Below the pieces are notes generated by a model that had not been told where the DNA came from, did no database searches, and saw only the letters and a list, made by a program, of their open reading frames with translations. Positions 8,460-17,683 of a DNA stretch of 64,000 nucleotides are shown in pieces. Position 1 is the stretch's first letter. Every line of letters starts with the position of its first letter. The translations under genes and the position numbers were made by a program. Origin of the DNA: Desulfomicrobium baculatum DSM 4028 (GTDB lineage Bacteria > Desulfobacterota > Desulfovibrionia > Desulfovibrionales > Desulfomicrobiaceae); assembly GCF_000023225.1 (NCBI RefSeq), contig NC_013173.1, forward strand, positions 1,924,501 to 1,988,500, written 5' to 3'.

Positions 8460-9842
8460 ATGGCGAATATTTCACCGGGAATTTCCACGCTGACCCGCAT
8501 CGCAGAAATCCTGGCGATTGCCGGTGGCATGCTCGTGGCCCATCGAATCCATCCCATTGGCGATCCTGCCAGCCTCGCCATCAGTGCCCTGCTCGGCGCC
8601 ATCGTGTACTCCTTTGCCGCAGAACTGACCGGAGCCTACGGCGAATTGCGCCTGCGCCCCTTCATCATCGAGGCCCGCCGCGTTCTTGGCGCCTGGATCC
8701 TGACCTTCCTCTGTCTGGTGCTCATATCCTGGGCGCTGAGGTCCACCGCCGCCTTTTCCCGATTGCAGATCGGTCTCTGGATCGTCATCGGCGCGGCCAT
8801 GCTGCTGGGTTCACGCTGGAGCATCCGGGCGCTGCTGCGCGTCCACCGCCGCCGGGGCCGCAACCAACGCCACGCCGTGCTGATCGGCGCGGGCAATCTG
8901 GCCCGGCAGTGGGTCCAGACCATAAACGCCTATCCGGAACTTGGAATCAGGCCCGTGGCAGCCTTCGACGACGACCCGGCCAAGATCGGCGGCACATGCG
9001 AAGGCGTCCCGGTTCTGGAGCGTTGCGCCCAGGCGGTGCGGTACGTCAACGAACATCGCGTCCCCATGGTCTTCGTCGCCCTGCCCCTTCGCGCCGAAGA
9101 ACGCATGCACTTTGTTCTTGGGCAATTCCTCAATAGTCCGGCCAACATCTATATCATCCCGGACATCTTCACGTTTGAGCTCATGAATCTCAATGCCTTC
9201 CAGGTCGGCGGAACACCCGTCATCGCCCTCTCCGCATCGCCCATGTCGAAACGCAAGGTAATTCTCAAACGCGCCGAAGACCTTCTCCTCGGAACCCTGG
9301 CCCTCATCGTCGCCAGCCCGCTGATGCTGCTCATCGCCCTGGTCATCAAGCTCACCTCGCCTGGGCCGGTTTTTTTCCGGCAGCGGCGACATGGGCTGGA
9401 TGGAGAGGAAATCCGGGTCTGGAAATTCAGAACCATGCGCGTGACGGAGGACGGACGCGAATTCAGGCAGGCGGTCAAAAACGACTGCCGGGTCACTCCT
9501 TTCGGTGCCGTGCTTCGCCGCACCTCCCTGGACGAACTGCCGCAACTCTTCAACGTGCTGGACGGCAGCATGAGCCTGGTCGGCCCCAGGCCGCATCCCG
9601 TGGCCCAGAACGAAAGCTTTCGCAGACTCCTGCCCGGCTACATATGGCGCCTGAAGATCAAGCCCGGCATCACCGGCTGGGCCCAGGTCAACGGCTGGAG
9701 GGGCGAAACGGATACGGTCGAGAAGATGGAACAACGCATGCTTCACGATCTCCATTACATCGAAAACTGGACCCTGTCCTTTGATATCTGGATCTTATGG
9801 ATGACTATCCGGCGCGGTTTTGTGAACACAAATGCGTACTAA
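8460..9842 (+). CDS. undecaprenyl-phosphate sugar phosphotransferase (WcaJ/CpsE type)
   Basis: 460 residues. Four N-terminal hydrophobic helices and a Rossmann-like central domain (LIGAGNLARQ) precede a fifth helix and the C-terminal bacterial sugar transferase domain (about 275-460). That domain has KRAEDLLLG, the KFRTM motif, RRTSLDELPQL and GITGWAQVNGWRG. In the family it transfers a hexose-1-phosphate from UDP-sugar to undecaprenyl phosphate, starting repeat-unit synthesis. ATG 8460 is chosen because AAGGA lies six bases upstream; a longer start at 8409 has no binding site. Downstream are the flippase and glycosyltransferases expected to extend the unit. Confidence 0.92.
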   Translation: MANISPGISTLTRIAEILAIAGGMLVAHRIHPIGDPASLAISALLGAIVYSFAAELTGAYGELRLRPFIIEARRVLGAWILTFLCLVLISWALRSTAAFSRLQIGLWIVIGAAMLLGSRWSIRALLRVHRRRGRNQRHAVLIGAGNLARQWVQTINAYPELGIRPVAAFDDDPAKIGGTCEGVPVLERCAQAVRYVNEHRVPMVFVALPLRAEERMHFVLGQFLNSPANIYIIPDIFTFELMNLNAFQVGGTPVIALSASPMSKRKVILKRAEDLLLGTLALIVASPLMLLIALVIKLTSPGPVFFRQRRHGLDGEEIRVWKFRTMRVTEDGREFRQAVKNDCRVTPFGAVLRRTSLDELPQLFNVLDGSMSLVGPRPHPVAQNESFRRLLPGYIWRLKIKPGITGWAQVNGWRGETDTVEKMEQRMLHDLHYIENWTLSFDIWILWMTIRRGFVNTNAY

Positions 9843-9998
9843 ACACCTTGCCCCGACAACATATTTTGCCTGACTTATACCGCATACAATACTCCATGAA
9901 TTATCCGATAGACGATGCAGCAATTCAAATATCCGGATTCAGGCACAACAAGACTAGAGCGTATCAAATAACAACCATGCATCAACCACAGATCAATT

Positions 9999-11273
9999 TT
10001 GTGTAAATCTCCAACACAACAGCATGAAACACGTGCTTCCCTTCGGAATTGGACAGGAAGGGGCTTTTGGGCCGTGACCGATCAGGCCCTCTTTGCCGGA
10101 GCCAATTTTCTGGTCAGCATCCTCCTGGCCCGCTGGCTGGAACCGGCAGCATACGGGGCCTTTTCCTTGGCCTATGCAATCTTCCTGCTGCTCGGCACCG
10201 TGCATACGGGCCTCTGGACCGAACCCATGCTGGTCTACGGCTCGGGACGCTTCCGCGAGGCTTTCACCTCATATCAACGGATTCTCCTGCGCTCCCACTG
10301 GCGTTTCGGGGGCGCTGCATGTCTTTTCTTTCTCGTGCTGCATCTGGGATTTTGGGTCTGCGGAGCACGTGAAATCGCGCTGAGCTTCCTTGGACTCTCC
10401 CTCGCGGCCCCGACCGTGCTGTATTTATGGCTCGTGCGCAGGGGGGCATACGTGCTTCTGAAACCACGCCTGGCCGCCCTGGGCGGAGGGTTTTACCTCC
10501 TCCTCTACCTGGCCCAGACGTTCTTCTTTTTACGCACGAACACACTCAACACCTTCACCGCGCTCCTGGCCATGGCCGTGGCCGGCCTCGTTTCGGCGGA
10601 AACTATCCGATGGCGCATGAATACAGAAACCGAGCAGGTCGTGGATGCAGAGGAAGTGCACAACCTGCATTGGCACTACGGACGCTGGGCACTGCTGGCG
10701 GGAATATTTTCCTGGGTGCCGGGAAATATCTTCTATCTCATCCTGCCCGCATTTCATGGCTTTGAGGCCGCAGCGCATTTCAAAGCACTCATGAACCTGC
10801 TGATGCCGATTCTCCACGTTAACGGAGCCCTGGGACAACTTCTGGTGCCGGGGATGGTGCGGGCCGTGGATCAAGGCAAGCTTCTACCATTTGCATTAGC
10901 CAACCTGGCGGTCCTTTCGACACTTGCTTCGCTCTATTGGCTCTTACTCATCGCCATGGGTCCACAATTCATGGAGTGGATGTATGGTGGGAAATACACT
11001 CATGATGCAGACTGTCTCCTCTGGCTTGGCCTGTTGCCGGTTTTGGCGGGCGCCGTCTCGGTCATGAATTCAATGCTCCGGGCATTGGAGAAATCAGATG
11101 CTGTAGCCCGTGCGTATGCGCTTATGGCCGGATTTTCGTGTATAGTTGGATTATTTTTAATCTCAAATACAAAAATTCAAGATGTATTTTTATTATATTT
11201 CTTTACATATATTTTTGGAATTATAATTTTTTACTCATACACAAATAAACTAAATATTCATATCACAAACTAA
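9999..11273 (+). CDS. Wzx-like polysaccharide flippase
   Basis: 424 residues and about 12 hydrophobic segments. The N-terminal motif (FWAVTDQALFAGANF then LARWLEPAAYGAFSLAY) is typical of Wzx/MATE-type repeat-unit flippases. The longest reading starts at TTG 9999; GTG 10074 has a better binding site (AGGAAGGG, ten bases upstream) but removes 25 residues before the first helix, so the start is unsettled. From about 11140 the codons turn sharply AT-rich, to the end of the gene and into the next one, unlike the GC-rich first two thirds. The stop is ten bases before the next start. Confidence 0.85.
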   Translation: MCKSPTQQHETRASLRNWTGRGFWAVTDQALFAGANFLVSILLARWLEPAAYGAFSLAYAIFLLLGTVHTGLWTEPMLVYGSGRFREAFTSYQRILLRSHWRFGGAACLFFLVLHLGFWVCGAREIALSFLGLSLAAPTVLYLWLVRRGAYVLLKPRLAALGGGFYLLLYLAQTFFFLRTNTLNTFTALLAMAVAGLVSAETIRWRMNTETEQVVDAEEVHNLHWHYGRWALLAGIFSWVPGNIFYLILPAFHGFEAAAHFKALMNLLMPILHVNGALGQLLVPGMVRAVDQGKLLPFALANLAVLSTLASLYWLLLIAMGPQFMEWMYGGKYTHDADCLLWLGLLPVLAGAVSVMNSMLRALEKSDAVARAYALMAGFSCIVGLFLISNTKIQDVFLLYFFTYIFGIIIFYSYTNKLNIHITN

Positions 11274-11283
11274 TGAGATAATA

Positions 11284-12570
11284 GTGAAAAATATTGATCA
11301 TTTTATAAATTTTCTCAAAAAAAATAGAGATTACACACTACTACGAAATACTGATGTAAAAAAACATGTAGAAAATGGTGGAGATATTGATATATTATCT
11401 AATGATTTTAAATGCTACATGACAAACCTTTTAACATCGACCGATCTCCCATTAATGTATATAAACAGAAGCTATCTGCATTCTTTTTTCTGGAAATGGG
11501 CCCATATTGATATTTTCACTTCCATTGAGTTTCGTGGGGCCAATTTTATTTCAAATGAAGAAATAATTTCAGCCAAAATTATAAACTCTAACGAATTACT
11601 TGAAGCCCCCCTTCATATTCAAGCGCTGGTGTGCTGGCTTTCCAACTTGCTCTTGGGCGGCTTTTTCAAATCAGAATACAAATCCATGATTATCCAAGCA
11701 GCCCAGGAATCAGGAGAGGCTTTCCATGCGTCCCTTGAATACGCCCTTGGACCGGTTTGGGGTCAACGTTTGTTCTCCTTGGCATGCGAGGAAAGACCTG
11801 AAATTTCCGAAAAATGGATACGGCCACTTCGTCACGCGCTATGGTGGAGAGCTTTCAGGCGTGCACCCTTCACCACCCTCACTCGTTGGGCTATTTATCG
11901 GAAAAATCAAATATCACGTTGCGCAAATCCTCCTGCGCCTTGGGTTGCAATCCTCGGGTTGGATGGAAGTGGAAAGAGCACCATTGCAAAATCCATTAAA
12001 GAAACACGCGGTCGTGGCAAACCATTTATGGATGTTCACATTACACATTGGAGACCGCTTTTTTTCCATAAGAGTCAAGACATGGGTCCAGTTGTCGAAC
12101 CACACGACAAACCGGAGCGTGGGACTCTTTCCTCCTTGGCCAAATTGGGCTTTCTCGTTTTGGAATGGATTTTCGGATTCTGGCAATACGTTCTGCGTCC
12201 AAGAGCAAAGGGCCAGCTCGTAATTTTTGACCGCCACTACGTAGACCTTCTGGTTGATCCCCGCCGCTACCGCTACGGCGCTCCTCTCTGGGCAGCGCGA
12301 CTGATTGGCACCCTCATCCCCAAACCGGACCTATTCATCCTCCTTGATCTTCCGGCTGAAGTGGCACGTTCCCGTAAGCCGGAGGTTTCCTTGGATGAAG
12401 CCCGGCGACTGAGGAAGCGCTATCTGGATCTGCCGCGAATCTTGCCGAACGCGCATGTGGTCAATGCCGCCCGCCCCCTTGATGAAGTGGTCGCCGAGGT
12501 GGAAGAAATCATCCTGACGGCGCAGCAGAAACGGACCACGGCGCGGATGTGTAAAGCGGGACTGCTGTGA
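11284..12570 (+). CDS. nucleotidyltransferase-like / thymidylate-kinase-like fusion protein
   Basis: 428 residues. The N-terminal half contains GGDIDIL (about 32-38) and a later HIDIF, resembling the D-x-D and third acid of a minimal Pol-beta-type nucleotidyltransferase. The C-terminal half is a P-loop kinase: LGLDGSGKST (about 222-231), VIFDRHYVDLL, LFILLDLP and a lid-like RSRKPEVSLDEARR, as in thymidylate-kinase-like proteins. The first 100 codons are extremely AT-rich, the rest GC-rich, giving a mosaic gene. It starts at GTG 11284 and overlaps the APH-like gene by GTGA. Since no nucleotide pathway genes are nearby, the substrate is probably a sugar or lipid-linked intermediate. This is inference; the activity is not established. 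Confidence 0.6.
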   Translation: MKNIDHFINFLKKNRDYTLLRNTDVKKHVENGGDIDILSNDFKCYMTNLLTSTDLPLMYINRSYLHSFFWKWAHIDIFTSIEFRGANFISNEEIISAKIINSNELLEAPLHIQALVCWLSNLLLGGFFKSEYKSMIIQAAQESGEAFHASLEYALGPVWGQRLFSLACEERPEISEKWIRPLRHALWWRAFRRAPFTTLTRWAIYRKNQISRCANPPAPWVAILGLDGSGKSTIAKSIKETRGRGKPFMDVHITHWRPLFFHKSQDMGPVVEPHDKPERGTLSSLAKLGFLVLEWIFGFWQYVLRPRAKGQLVIFDRHYVDLLVDPRRYRYGAPLWAARLIGTLIPKPDLFILLDLPAEVARSRKPEVSLDEARRLRKRYLDLPRILPNAHVVNAARPLDEVVAEVEEIILTAQQKRTTARMCKAGLL

Positions 12571-13586
12571 ACTGGGCAAACTTTTTCCCGGAAGGCACGC
12601 ACATCTTGGCCATGCCCGATTGGAAGCAACCGCGCCTTTTCGTTTCAGCCCAACCACGAGGCCTGCGCTGGAGGGCGAGCAGGCTTTTTCCGGCGACGAC
12701 ACTGCTGGCTCGCGTGCGCCGCTGGTTGCTGCGGGGATGGGCGCAGGTTCCGGGCCAAACGCGCCAATCTCATGTGCCGTATGTTTTGCGAACGCGCCTG
12801 CCCGAAATGTGGGATCACAATGTCCTACCCGTGGCGGCACTGCTGGGAACCCCGGGTCCGGCGCAAAAGCTGGTGGTGCAATTCGCAGACGCCAATGGAA
12901 TCGCGGTGGGATACATGAAATTCGGGGAGAGTCCGGCCGCCATGCGCCGACTGGAGCAAGAATTTCGCGTGCTGACCGGTCTTCCAAAAGGCCTGGGACC
13001 TGAGGCGCTCAAACTGGAAAAAATCGGAACCGGGCTCGGACTATTTCTTTCCGCCTTGCAGGGTTCCCCTTTGCCGGGCCGTGTAGCGCCCTGTGCACAT
13101 ACGATAACGCTGCTGCGCAGATTCCAGAACGGCGCAGAATCGCTTCCGGTGCACGACCATCCATGGCTGCAACGCGCCCTTCGCGCAAACCCTGCTGCCG
13201 CACCCTGGATCGAAATATTGGAATCCCGGCCGTGGCCGGTGACAGCCATTCATGGAGACTTGGCTCCTTGGAACATTCTAACCGGTCCTCATGGGTTGCA
13301 TTGCGTAGATTGGGAGTGCGGCGCACTGGATGGATTCATCGGCAGTGATGCGGCACATCACGTCCTTCAAACGGCTTTTTTGCTCAAAAACTGGACTCCG
13401 GAAAAGGCAAGACTGAAGTCCACGGATTGGCTTTCGCAAAAAATGGAATTTGAACCGCGTGAAGCAGAGGCCGTGGTCCGTCTCACGGCCCTCATGGCTC
13501 GCCACGAGAGCTTGACGGATGGCCATGCCGCAGATGCCCCCTTACAGAAGTGGCGTTACAAGGTCTGGGGTGAGTTGTGCGACTGA
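12567..13586 (+). CDS. APH/choline-kinase-like phosphotransferase
   Basis: 339 residues. The C-terminal half carries the kinase-fold Brenner motif HGDLAPWN (about 229-236) and the metal-binding DWE (about 248-250) of aminoglycoside/choline phosphotransferases. The N-terminal lobe (about 100-190) is divergent and no typical ATP-lysine motif is obvious. Its GTG start overlaps the stop of the preceding fusion gene (GTGA) and its end overlaps the next glycosyltransferase by ten bases, so the three are probably translationally coupled. In a polysaccharide cluster such kinases may phosphorylate a sugar or choline-like substituent; antibiotic resistance is unlikely from context. The substrate is unknown. 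Confidence 0.65.
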   Translation: MNWANFFPEGTHILAMPDWKQPRLFVSAQPRGLRWRASRLFPATTLLARVRRWLLRGWAQVPGQTRQSHVPYVLRTRLPEMWDHNVLPVAALLGTPGPAQKLVVQFADANGIAVGYMKFGESPAAMRRLEQEFRVLTGLPKGLGPEALKLEKIGTGLGLFLSALQGSPLPGRVAPCAHTITLLRRFQNGAESLPVHDHPWLQRALRANPAAAPWIEILESRPWPVTAIHGDLAPWNILTGPHGLHCVDWECGALDGFIGSDAAHHVLQTAFLLKNWTPEKARLKSTDWLSQKMEFEPREAEAVVRLTALMARHESLTDGHAADAPLQKWRYKVWGELCD

Positions 13587-14797
13587 AAATTCTTCTGTCG
13601 GCCTACGCCTGCGAGCCAGACAAAGGCTCCGAACCCGGGGTGGGCTGGAATTTCGCCCGGCACATGGCCGAGCGTCACGAAGTGTGGGTTCTCACCCGAT
13701 CCAACAACCATCAGGCCATCGAAGATGAGTTGACTCGAAACCCGGTTCCGGGGCTGCACTTCATCTACCATGACCTTCCGGCCTGGGCCCGCTTCTGGAA
13801 GCGAGGCCAAAAAGGCGTCCAACTCTATTACTATCTCTGGCAACTCACGGCCATTCCCGTGGTGCGTCAAATGCACCGTGAGATGAAATTCGATCTGGTT
13901 CAGCACGTGACTTTCGTAAAATACTGGGCACCGAGCGCCCTGGCATTTTTGGACGAGGTGCCTTTCATCTGGGGGCCGGTGGGCGGCGGAGAATCCGCGC
14001 CTCTGCCATTCTGGCCATCCTTTGGGCTCCGGGGGATCATTTACGAAACCCTCCGCAGCTTGGCCCGAAGACTAGGCGAATTGGATCCCTTTGTGCGCCG
14101 CACTGCGCGACGTGCAACCCTGGCCCTGGCGACCACTCCGGAAACCGCATCCAGGCTCAGACGAATGGGGGTACAGCAGGTAAAAATTTTCGCTCAGCTT
14201 GGCCTGTCAGAAGAAGAACTGACGTTGCTCAGCGCCCTCCCCAATTCATCTCATAACACCATAGTTTTTCTGAGCCTTGGACGTCTTCTCCACTGGAAGG
14301 GTTTTCACCTGGGAATCATGGCTTTCGCCAAAAGCGGGCTCTCCGACGCCCAATACTGGATCTTGGGCGATGGCCCGGAACGGAGACGCCTGGAACGCTT
14401 GGCAAAACAACTAGGCGTGACTGACCGGGTCCATTTCTTCGGCCAACTCCCCCGCACTGCGGCGCTGGAATTGTTAGGCCAGTGCCACGCGTTGATCCAC
14501 CCCAGCCTGCACGATTCCGGCGGATGGGCGTGCATGGAAGCCCTGGCCGCCGGTCGCCCGGTCATCTGTCTGGATTTGGGCGGACCGGCAGTGCAGGTCG
14601 CTGATGAAACGGGATTCAAAGTCGCCGCCCGAAATCCGGATCAGACTGTGGCCGAATTGGCAGAGATCATAAGACAATTAGGGACCTCGAATGATTTATG
14701 GCGACAGATGGGCAATCACGCACGGCAACAGGTTCAACAAAACTGCTGCTGGCCAAACAAAGTGAAAGTCTTGAGCAAACTCTACCGAGCACGATAA
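13577..14797 (+). CDS. glycosyltransferase family 4
   Basis: 406 residues with a two-domain GT-B layout: an N-terminal acceptor domain with the glycine-rich GSEPGVGWNF near residue 17, and a C-terminal donor domain with SLGRLLHWKGF (about 235), ILGDGPERRRLERLA, FFGQLPR and a late GWACMEALAAGRPV, the E-x7-E-like region that binds the nucleotide sugar. It probably adds one sugar of the repeat unit at the inner membrane. The GTG at 13577 lies inside the 3' end of the APH-like gene, suggesting coupling. Donor and acceptor cannot be predicted. Confidence 0.88.
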   Translation: MRLKILLSAYACEPDKGSEPGVGWNFARHMAERHEVWVLTRSNNHQAIEDELTRNPVPGLHFIYHDLPAWARFWKRGQKGVQLYYYLWQLTAIPVVRQMHREMKFDLVQHVTFVKYWAPSALAFLDEVPFIWGPVGGGESAPLPFWPSFGLRGIIYETLRSLARRLGELDPFVRRTARRATLALATTPETASRLRRMGVQQVKIFAQLGLSEEELTLLSALPNSSHNTIVFLSLGRLLHWKGFHLGIMAFAKSGLSDAQYWILGDGPERRRLERLAKQLGVTDRVHFFGQLPRTAALELLGQCHALIHPSLHDSGGWACMEALAAGRPVICLDLGGPAVQVADETGFKVAARNPDQTVAELAEIIRQLGTSNDLWRQMGNHARQQVQQNCCWPNKVKVLSKLYRAR

Positions 14798-14845
14798 ATG
14801 GCGCAACGCATAATGAATAGCACACAGCACGGGACATGACCGAGC

Positions 14846-16324
14846 ATGCGAAATAAACTCACAACCAAAAACTTTGGAATGGAGTTGCGGGATTCACGGA
14901 CTGTCACTGTCTCGCGCATTCCTGCCACTCACCGCCTACGCGGAACGGCACGTCTCTTCGTCTTCATGTTAGGACTTGCGCTAGTCGGATATACCTATGG
15001 AAACAAAGGATTCGCCTACATCGGAGTTGCTCCGTTTTATATAGACACACTTATCGTCGCCACGGCAGTGCTCGCGCTCATTTTGCGTCCGCGCTGCTTG
15101 AGAATGATTAAGGATCCGACCATTGCACTGCTTTTATTGTTCATGATTTGGGGAACCGCACGAACGATTCCATTTGTCGAGATTTATGGAATAAACGCGC
15201 TTCGCGACAGCGTGGTCTGGGCATGGGGAACGATTGCCCTGGTGGTCGCCCTCCTCGTTGCCCAGGGCTTGTCGCTGCATGCCGTAGCATCATGGTACGG
15301 CACGACCATGAAGTGGTTTGTTGCATGGATCACTCTTACGTTCCCTTTATACATATTCCTGGGCGACATGCTTCCACGTTGGCCGTGGGGGCCGGATGGG
15401 GGAGTGCCAATCATTGTTTTCAAGGGGGGCGATGTTGGCGTCCAACTCGCTGGAATCATCGCCTTTTACCTTGTCATAGCTCCATCAATGCCAAGCAGGG
15501 GTCCCATGCTGCCAGCGTGGATGACGCTACCCTGCTGGCTCGTAAGTTTTGTTATCGCTGCGTCCATTAATCGTGGCGGATTTCTTGCCCTGCTTATTGC
15601 ATCTGCTTTTGTCGCCTACAACGCCCGATTCAAACGAGTTGGATTATTGGGACTTGTTTTTGGCCTGTTCGTCCTGGTTGGCGTGTTCAGTTCAGCCAAT
15701 GACATGTTGCCGGAATACAGGCGTGGAGATCGCGCCATCAGCATCGAACAGCTTTCTAACAACATTCAAAGCATATTTTCCGATGTCGATAATTTTGGAG
15801 GAGCCGGAACCAAACGTTGGCGCCTGGAATGGTGGAACTCGATCATCGCATACACTTTCGACGGGGAGTATTTCTGGACCGGCAAAGGGTTTGGAATCAA
15901 CCTCGCTGACGACGACGGGTTTCAGGTTACGGCCGATAAATCGCTACGCAGTCCGCACAACGGTCATCTGACCATCCTCGCTCGCATGGGAGTTCCCGGT
16001 TTTGTAATCTGGATATTGTTTCTCCTGACACTCCTATCCAGGCTATGGAGACGTTACAAACAGTGGAAACGCCTAGGTGAAGACTTCCACGCCAGCGTTT
16101 GCATCTGGGTACTGACCTTTCTAGGGGCAGCCCTGATCAACACGGCCTTCGATGTTTACCTTGAAGGGCCAATGGGAGGAATCTGGTTCTGGTCGGTGGT
16201 TGGCTTGGCCATCGGCTTGATCAATCAGAGACATGAGACCAAGGGCACGCCAGAGCTTTACCCAATGGGACGAAGCCCTAATGTCCCCTCAATCAACATA
16301 AGCTCTTGTCACATGTGGCGATGA
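14846..16324 (+). CDS. Wzy-like O-antigen polymerase/ligase family protein
   Basis: 492 residues with about 10-12 hydrophobic helices and a large periplasmic loop near residues 285-380 containing FWTGKGFGINL and SPHNGHLTILARMG, the place where Wzy/WaaL proteins carry their H-N-x motif. In the family it joins lipid-linked repeat units into polymer. Together with the partial protein at 1-339 the locus has two such proteins, so one may act as polymerase and the other as ligase. Base composition is lower in GC than the flanking glycosyltransferases. Its TGA overlaps the ATG of the next gene. Confidence 0.78.
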   Translation: MRNKLTTKNFGMELRDSRTVTVSRIPATHRLRGTARLFVFMLGLALVGYTYGNKGFAYIGVAPFYIDTLIVATAVLALILRPRCLRMIKDPTIALLLLFMIWGTARTIPFVEIYGINALRDSVVWAWGTIALVVALLVAQGLSLHAVASWYGTTMKWFVAWITLTFPLYIFLGDMLPRWPWGPDGGVPIIVFKGGDVGVQLAGIIAFYLVIAPSMPSRGPMLPAWMTLPCWLVSFVIAASINRGGFLALLIASAFVAYNARFKRVGLLGLVFGLFVLVGVFSSANDMLPEYRRGDRAISIEQLSNNIQSIFSDVDNFGGAGTKRWRLEWWNSIIAYTFDGEYFWTGKGFGINLADDDGFQVTADKSLRSPHNGHLTILARMGVPGFVIWILFLLTLLSRLWRRYKQWKRLGEDFHASVCIWVLTFLGAALINTAFDVYLEGPMGGIWFWSVVGLAIGLINQRHETKGTPELYPMGRSPNVPSINISSCHMWR

Positions 16325-17553
16325 AAATCCTCATCCTCCACACTCACTACCGACAGCCAGGTGGTGAGGACCAGGTTTTTGCCGCTGAGACTGCCTTGTT
16401 GCGAGAAAAAGGACATGCGGTGCAAACCGTTGCCTTCCACAACCGGGATTTGGAGGTCATGCCGTCCTGGAAGCAAGCCAAGAATGCAATGTGGAACAGG
16501 ACGGCGTACCTTCAGGTGAGGGAAAGCATCAGAAGATATCACCCCCACTTGCTGCATATCCACAACACGTTCCCTCTGGCCTCGCCCGCCGTCCTCCACG
16601 CGGCCAAAGCCGAGAAGACTCCTGTAACCCTGACTCTGCACAACTACCGGCTGATCTGCCCTGGTTCCCTGCTCATGCGCAGTGGCCAGTTGTGCGAGGA
16701 CTGTATCGGCAGAAAGATTCCTTGGCCGGGGGTGATCCACAAATGTTGGCGCGGCTCAAGGACGCACACCGCAGTGGCGGCGACCATGCTTGCCACGCAA
16801 CGTTTTCTGAAAACCTGGTCCGAGCAGGTTGCCCTTTATATCGCCTTGACCGAATTCTCGCGAAAAAAATTCATCCAAGGTGGGATTCCGGGCGACAAGA
16901 CCGTGGTCAAGCCGAATTTCGTAACTGACAGCGCGCTAAGCGAGGCGAACGAAGTCACAACTCACGGATTACAGAACGCATTTCTGTCATCAGAGATCCC
17001 CCCCTATGCCCTCTTCGTCGGCCGTTTGTCTCCGGAAAAAGGCATTCAAACCCTGTTGCAGGCATGGCGCACGCTGCCGGAGATCAAGCTCATAGTAACC
17101 GGAGACGGCCCTCTCCTGGGTGAGACTCAACGTTTTATTCACCGATATAATATGAAGGACATTTTGCTTCTGGGCAGACAGCCGCAGGCCGATGTTTTGC
17201 GACTCATGCATGGAGCGCGGCTCCTGGTGTGCCCATCAGAATGCTACGAGAATTTTCCTATGACTCTTGTTGAAGCCTTCGCCAGCAGCCTGCCCGTCAT
17301 TGCCTCCCGCCTTGGTGCAATGGCTGAGATCGTCGAGGATGGCCGCACGGGGCTACTCTTTGAGCCAGGTAATGCGCACGACCTGACGAATAAAGTGGCC
17401 TGGGCCTGGGCGCATCCTGAAGAGATGGCCGAGATGGGCAAAGAAGCCAGGCGCGAATACGAAGCCAAGTACACGGCGGAAAAAAATTACGGAATGCTGA
17501 TGGAGATTTATGAACGGGCCATCGCAAATCATGGCCGGGGAAGTTGGAAGTAG
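16321..17553 (+). CDS. glycosyltransferase family 4
   Basis: 410 residues, GT-B fold. The N-terminus MKILILHTHYRQPGGEDQVF is typical of a GT4 subgroup, with a Cys-rich segment near 110-140 (CPGSLLMRSGQLCEDC) common to it. The donor half has VGRLSPEKGI (about 235), VTGDGPLLGE and a late CYENFPMTLVEAFASSLPVIAS with the E-x7-E-type region. ATG 16321 overlaps the stop of the polymerase gene by ATGA, and the protein starts directly at the first beta strand, so a TTG five codons upstream is not preferred. It is the last gene of the rightward EPS run. Confidence 0.9.
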   Translation: MKILILHTHYRQPGGEDQVFAAETALLREKGHAVQTVAFHNRDLEVMPSWKQAKNAMWNRTAYLQVRESIRRYHPHLLHIHNTFPLASPAVLHAAKAEKTPVTLTLHNYRLICPGSLLMRSGQLCEDCIGRKIPWPGVIHKCWRGSRTHTAVAATMLATQRFLKTWSEQVALYIALTEFSRKKFIQGGIPGDKTVVKPNFVTDSALSEANEVTTHGLQNAFLSSEIPPYALFVGRLSPEKGIQTLLQAWRTLPEIKLIVTGDGPLLGETQRFIHRYNMKDILLLGRQPQADVLRLMHGARLLVCPSECYENFPMTLVEAFASSLPVIASRLGAMAEIVEDGRTGLLFEPGNAHDLTNKVAWAWAHPEEMAEMGKEARREYEAKYTAEKNYGMLMEIYERAIANHGRGSWK

Positions 17554-17683
17554 TTTTAAAGTTGTAGATTATTTACAGCGACATGGCAGGAGATAACGAG
17601 TTGCATGGACATTTGCGATATGGTCGCACAAAACAAGAAGAGCTGAAATCCGTATGGCGTAGCAGTCATTATTTCCGATCTCC

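Noticed and set aside
12567-13586. Antibiotic-resistance aminoglycoside phosphotransferase
   Set aside because: The kinase motif is shared by choline and sugar kinases; overlap with glycosyltransferase genes and absence of mobile-element signs favour a polysaccharide role.
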